This document shows, piece after piece, positions 62,841-64,000 of a stretch of DNA of 64,000 nucleotides. A program made the translations under genes and the position numbers. The stretch spans positions 49,088,079 through 49,152,078 of the forward strand of contig CM049309.1 in the NCBI GenBank assembly GCA_026874595.1. The letters run 5' to 3'. The stretch is from Sipunculus nudus (Eukaryota; Annelida; Sipuncula; Golfingiida; Sipunculidae). The notes under the pieces were generated by a model. That model had not been told where the DNA came from. It worked only from the letters and a program-made list of their open reading frames with translations, and ran no database searches. Numbering within the stretch: position 1 is the stretch's first letter; the number at the start of each line of letters is the position of its first letter.

Positions 62841-63543
62841 TACGCTCTTTACACAGCGCTTTACCTATTGGGCTACTTCCTATATCGTAAGGCGCTGTTT
62901 GTTATGACCTCGTATCCTGCTTTGCAACACCAGAGGGGAGCACTGTATTTTTGTCCAATCAGATGAAACTTTGTGCTGGAAGACAAAGCCAAGCGAGGAA
63001 TACACGGAGCCAATCATATTCATTTCTTTTGAGTGACAGCTCATCCCCCAGCGTAACCGTCTAAACAGGCCATAGGCTCAGAGAGAATTGCCCCTGACGT
63101 GGTTTGCTTAAGTTAGGGCTTTGGGCACATAGGATGCTCGGCCGGTGAGCTGTAATTCAATCGAAACGTAACAACAAAGACTTCGTGCACACCTCGCTGG
63201 CTGGTTTCAGTTCTACAGACAACAGATACATGGCTACGCTAACACAGTCATAATGTCATAATCGAATCGGTCGCTGATGCAAGAATGCAGAGGGAGCAAT
63301 TTAAATTCGACCGGAAACTCATCAAACGGCGCTTGAAGCGCGGCAATGGGCGGAGCCAGGATGCCTGTCGAGTGTTTGTTTATTGGCATCTGATTGGCTG
63401 CTTGTCACATCATACGCACGTTTATTTCAGTGGACAACAAACCGCCATCTGGTGTCTAAATATATCATAAACGGTCAAAGCTGGCAGCGTGAAAATCAGT
63501 TGCTTCTTTAGAAGCGCAAGATTTCCGCTGCCTCGGGAGCGTA
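62841..63543 (-). mobile_element. MULE-like non-autonomous DNA transposon, copy 2 (inverted)
   Basis: 703 bp, highly similar to 5281-5968 in reverse orientation. It has the same TACGCTC/GAGCGTA ends and its own perfect 9-bp target duplication AACAATTGT (62832-62840 and 63544-63552). The independent flanking duplication shows this is a separate insertion, not a segmental copy. It lies upstream of the first visible protease exon, where the missing signal-peptide exon or promoter would be expected. Confidence 0.8.
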
Positions 63544-64000
63544 AACAATTGTCTGTGTGGAGCGTCTTCCAGATCTGGCCGTAAATTAATAGATATTTCT
63601 TTGTCGCGTTTGTGCATATTTCAAAAGAATTAAATATGATATCGCATGTAGATTGACTGTAAAACTCACTAATTCGACCAGCTTTGTCGAACTATTAGCC
63701 GAATGGTCGATATGGACTTTAAATGTCAGGAGTAAGTTCAACGTTACAAAGCATTTTAGTCGTGAATGCAGGTTGGTCATATGTAGGTTGTTAATTAATT
63801 TACCTTGTAGCTTCAGTATCCACGTGAATAAGAAGATATCAAAAGTAGACATGTATATTATTAAATGAATGGTTTGTAGACTCAAAGCAATGGCACTTTC
63901 AACAATATCTGCGCCCATTGCGTTGTAAGACATGACCGGCCAAAACTAATTTTGAAGATTTATTTTTAATCGAGATGCGACTCAAAAATGGTATGTCGAG

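Noticed and set aside
1..64000. CRISPR arrays, bacterial operons or viral genes
   Set aside because: The direct repeats found are head-to-tail without unique spacers. No reverse transcriptase, integrase, capsid or other viral gene was recognised.

Overview
The window is animal nuclear DNA, AT-rich and intron-rich. It holds small exons in long introns with standard GT/AG junctions, many microsatellites, minisatellites, a satellite block and DNA-transposon remnants. It carries none of the operon structure, ribosome-binding sites or dense coding of a prokaryote. A lophotrochozoan, most likely a bivalve mollusc, fits best; this is inferred from the overall look, because no rRNA or mitochondrial marker is present.

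Two genes can be assembled exon by exon, both on the minus strand, with every splice phase matching. (1) An eight-exon gene from 35353 down to 15544 encodes a 332-residue secreted or membrane-tethered cysteine-rich protein. Its motifs match the invertebrate family annotated as DUF7044-DUF7043-DUF7042. Its second exon has been partly tandem-duplicated, which makes a decoy exon with a stop. (2) A six-exon S1-family serine protease runs from 62387 to 56592. It has the full His/Asp/Ser triad, an R-V-K-R activation site and a non-tryptic S1 pocket; its signal-peptide exon lies upstream and was not found. Between them, weaker evidence supports one or two further minus-strand fragments: exon-like frames at 47950-48192 and 48303-48356, the latter apparently interrupted by a transposon, and an orphan terminal exon at 39715-40143.

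Layout: 1-15.5 kb is repeats only (dispersed family copies, a MULE-like element at 5281-5968, CT microsatellites, a 45-bp minisatellite). 15.5-35.4 kb is gene 1 with repeat-rich introns. 35.4-42.1 kb is low-complexity DNA plus the orphan exon. 42.1-44.6 kb is a 58-bp satellite block with a dimeric higher-order pattern and a palindrome in almost every unit. 48.36-50.11 kb is a 1752-bp inverted-repeat transposon with a 6-bp target duplication. 56.6-62.4 kb is the protease. 62.84-63.54 kb is a second, oppositely oriented copy of the MULE-like element.

The two genes show no sign of acting together. The most unusual content is the mobile and repeated DNA: two element families with exact ends and target duplications, one insertion apparently inside an exon, and the patterned satellite. 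All exon boundaries come from reading splice signals and phase; no transcript evidence was available.
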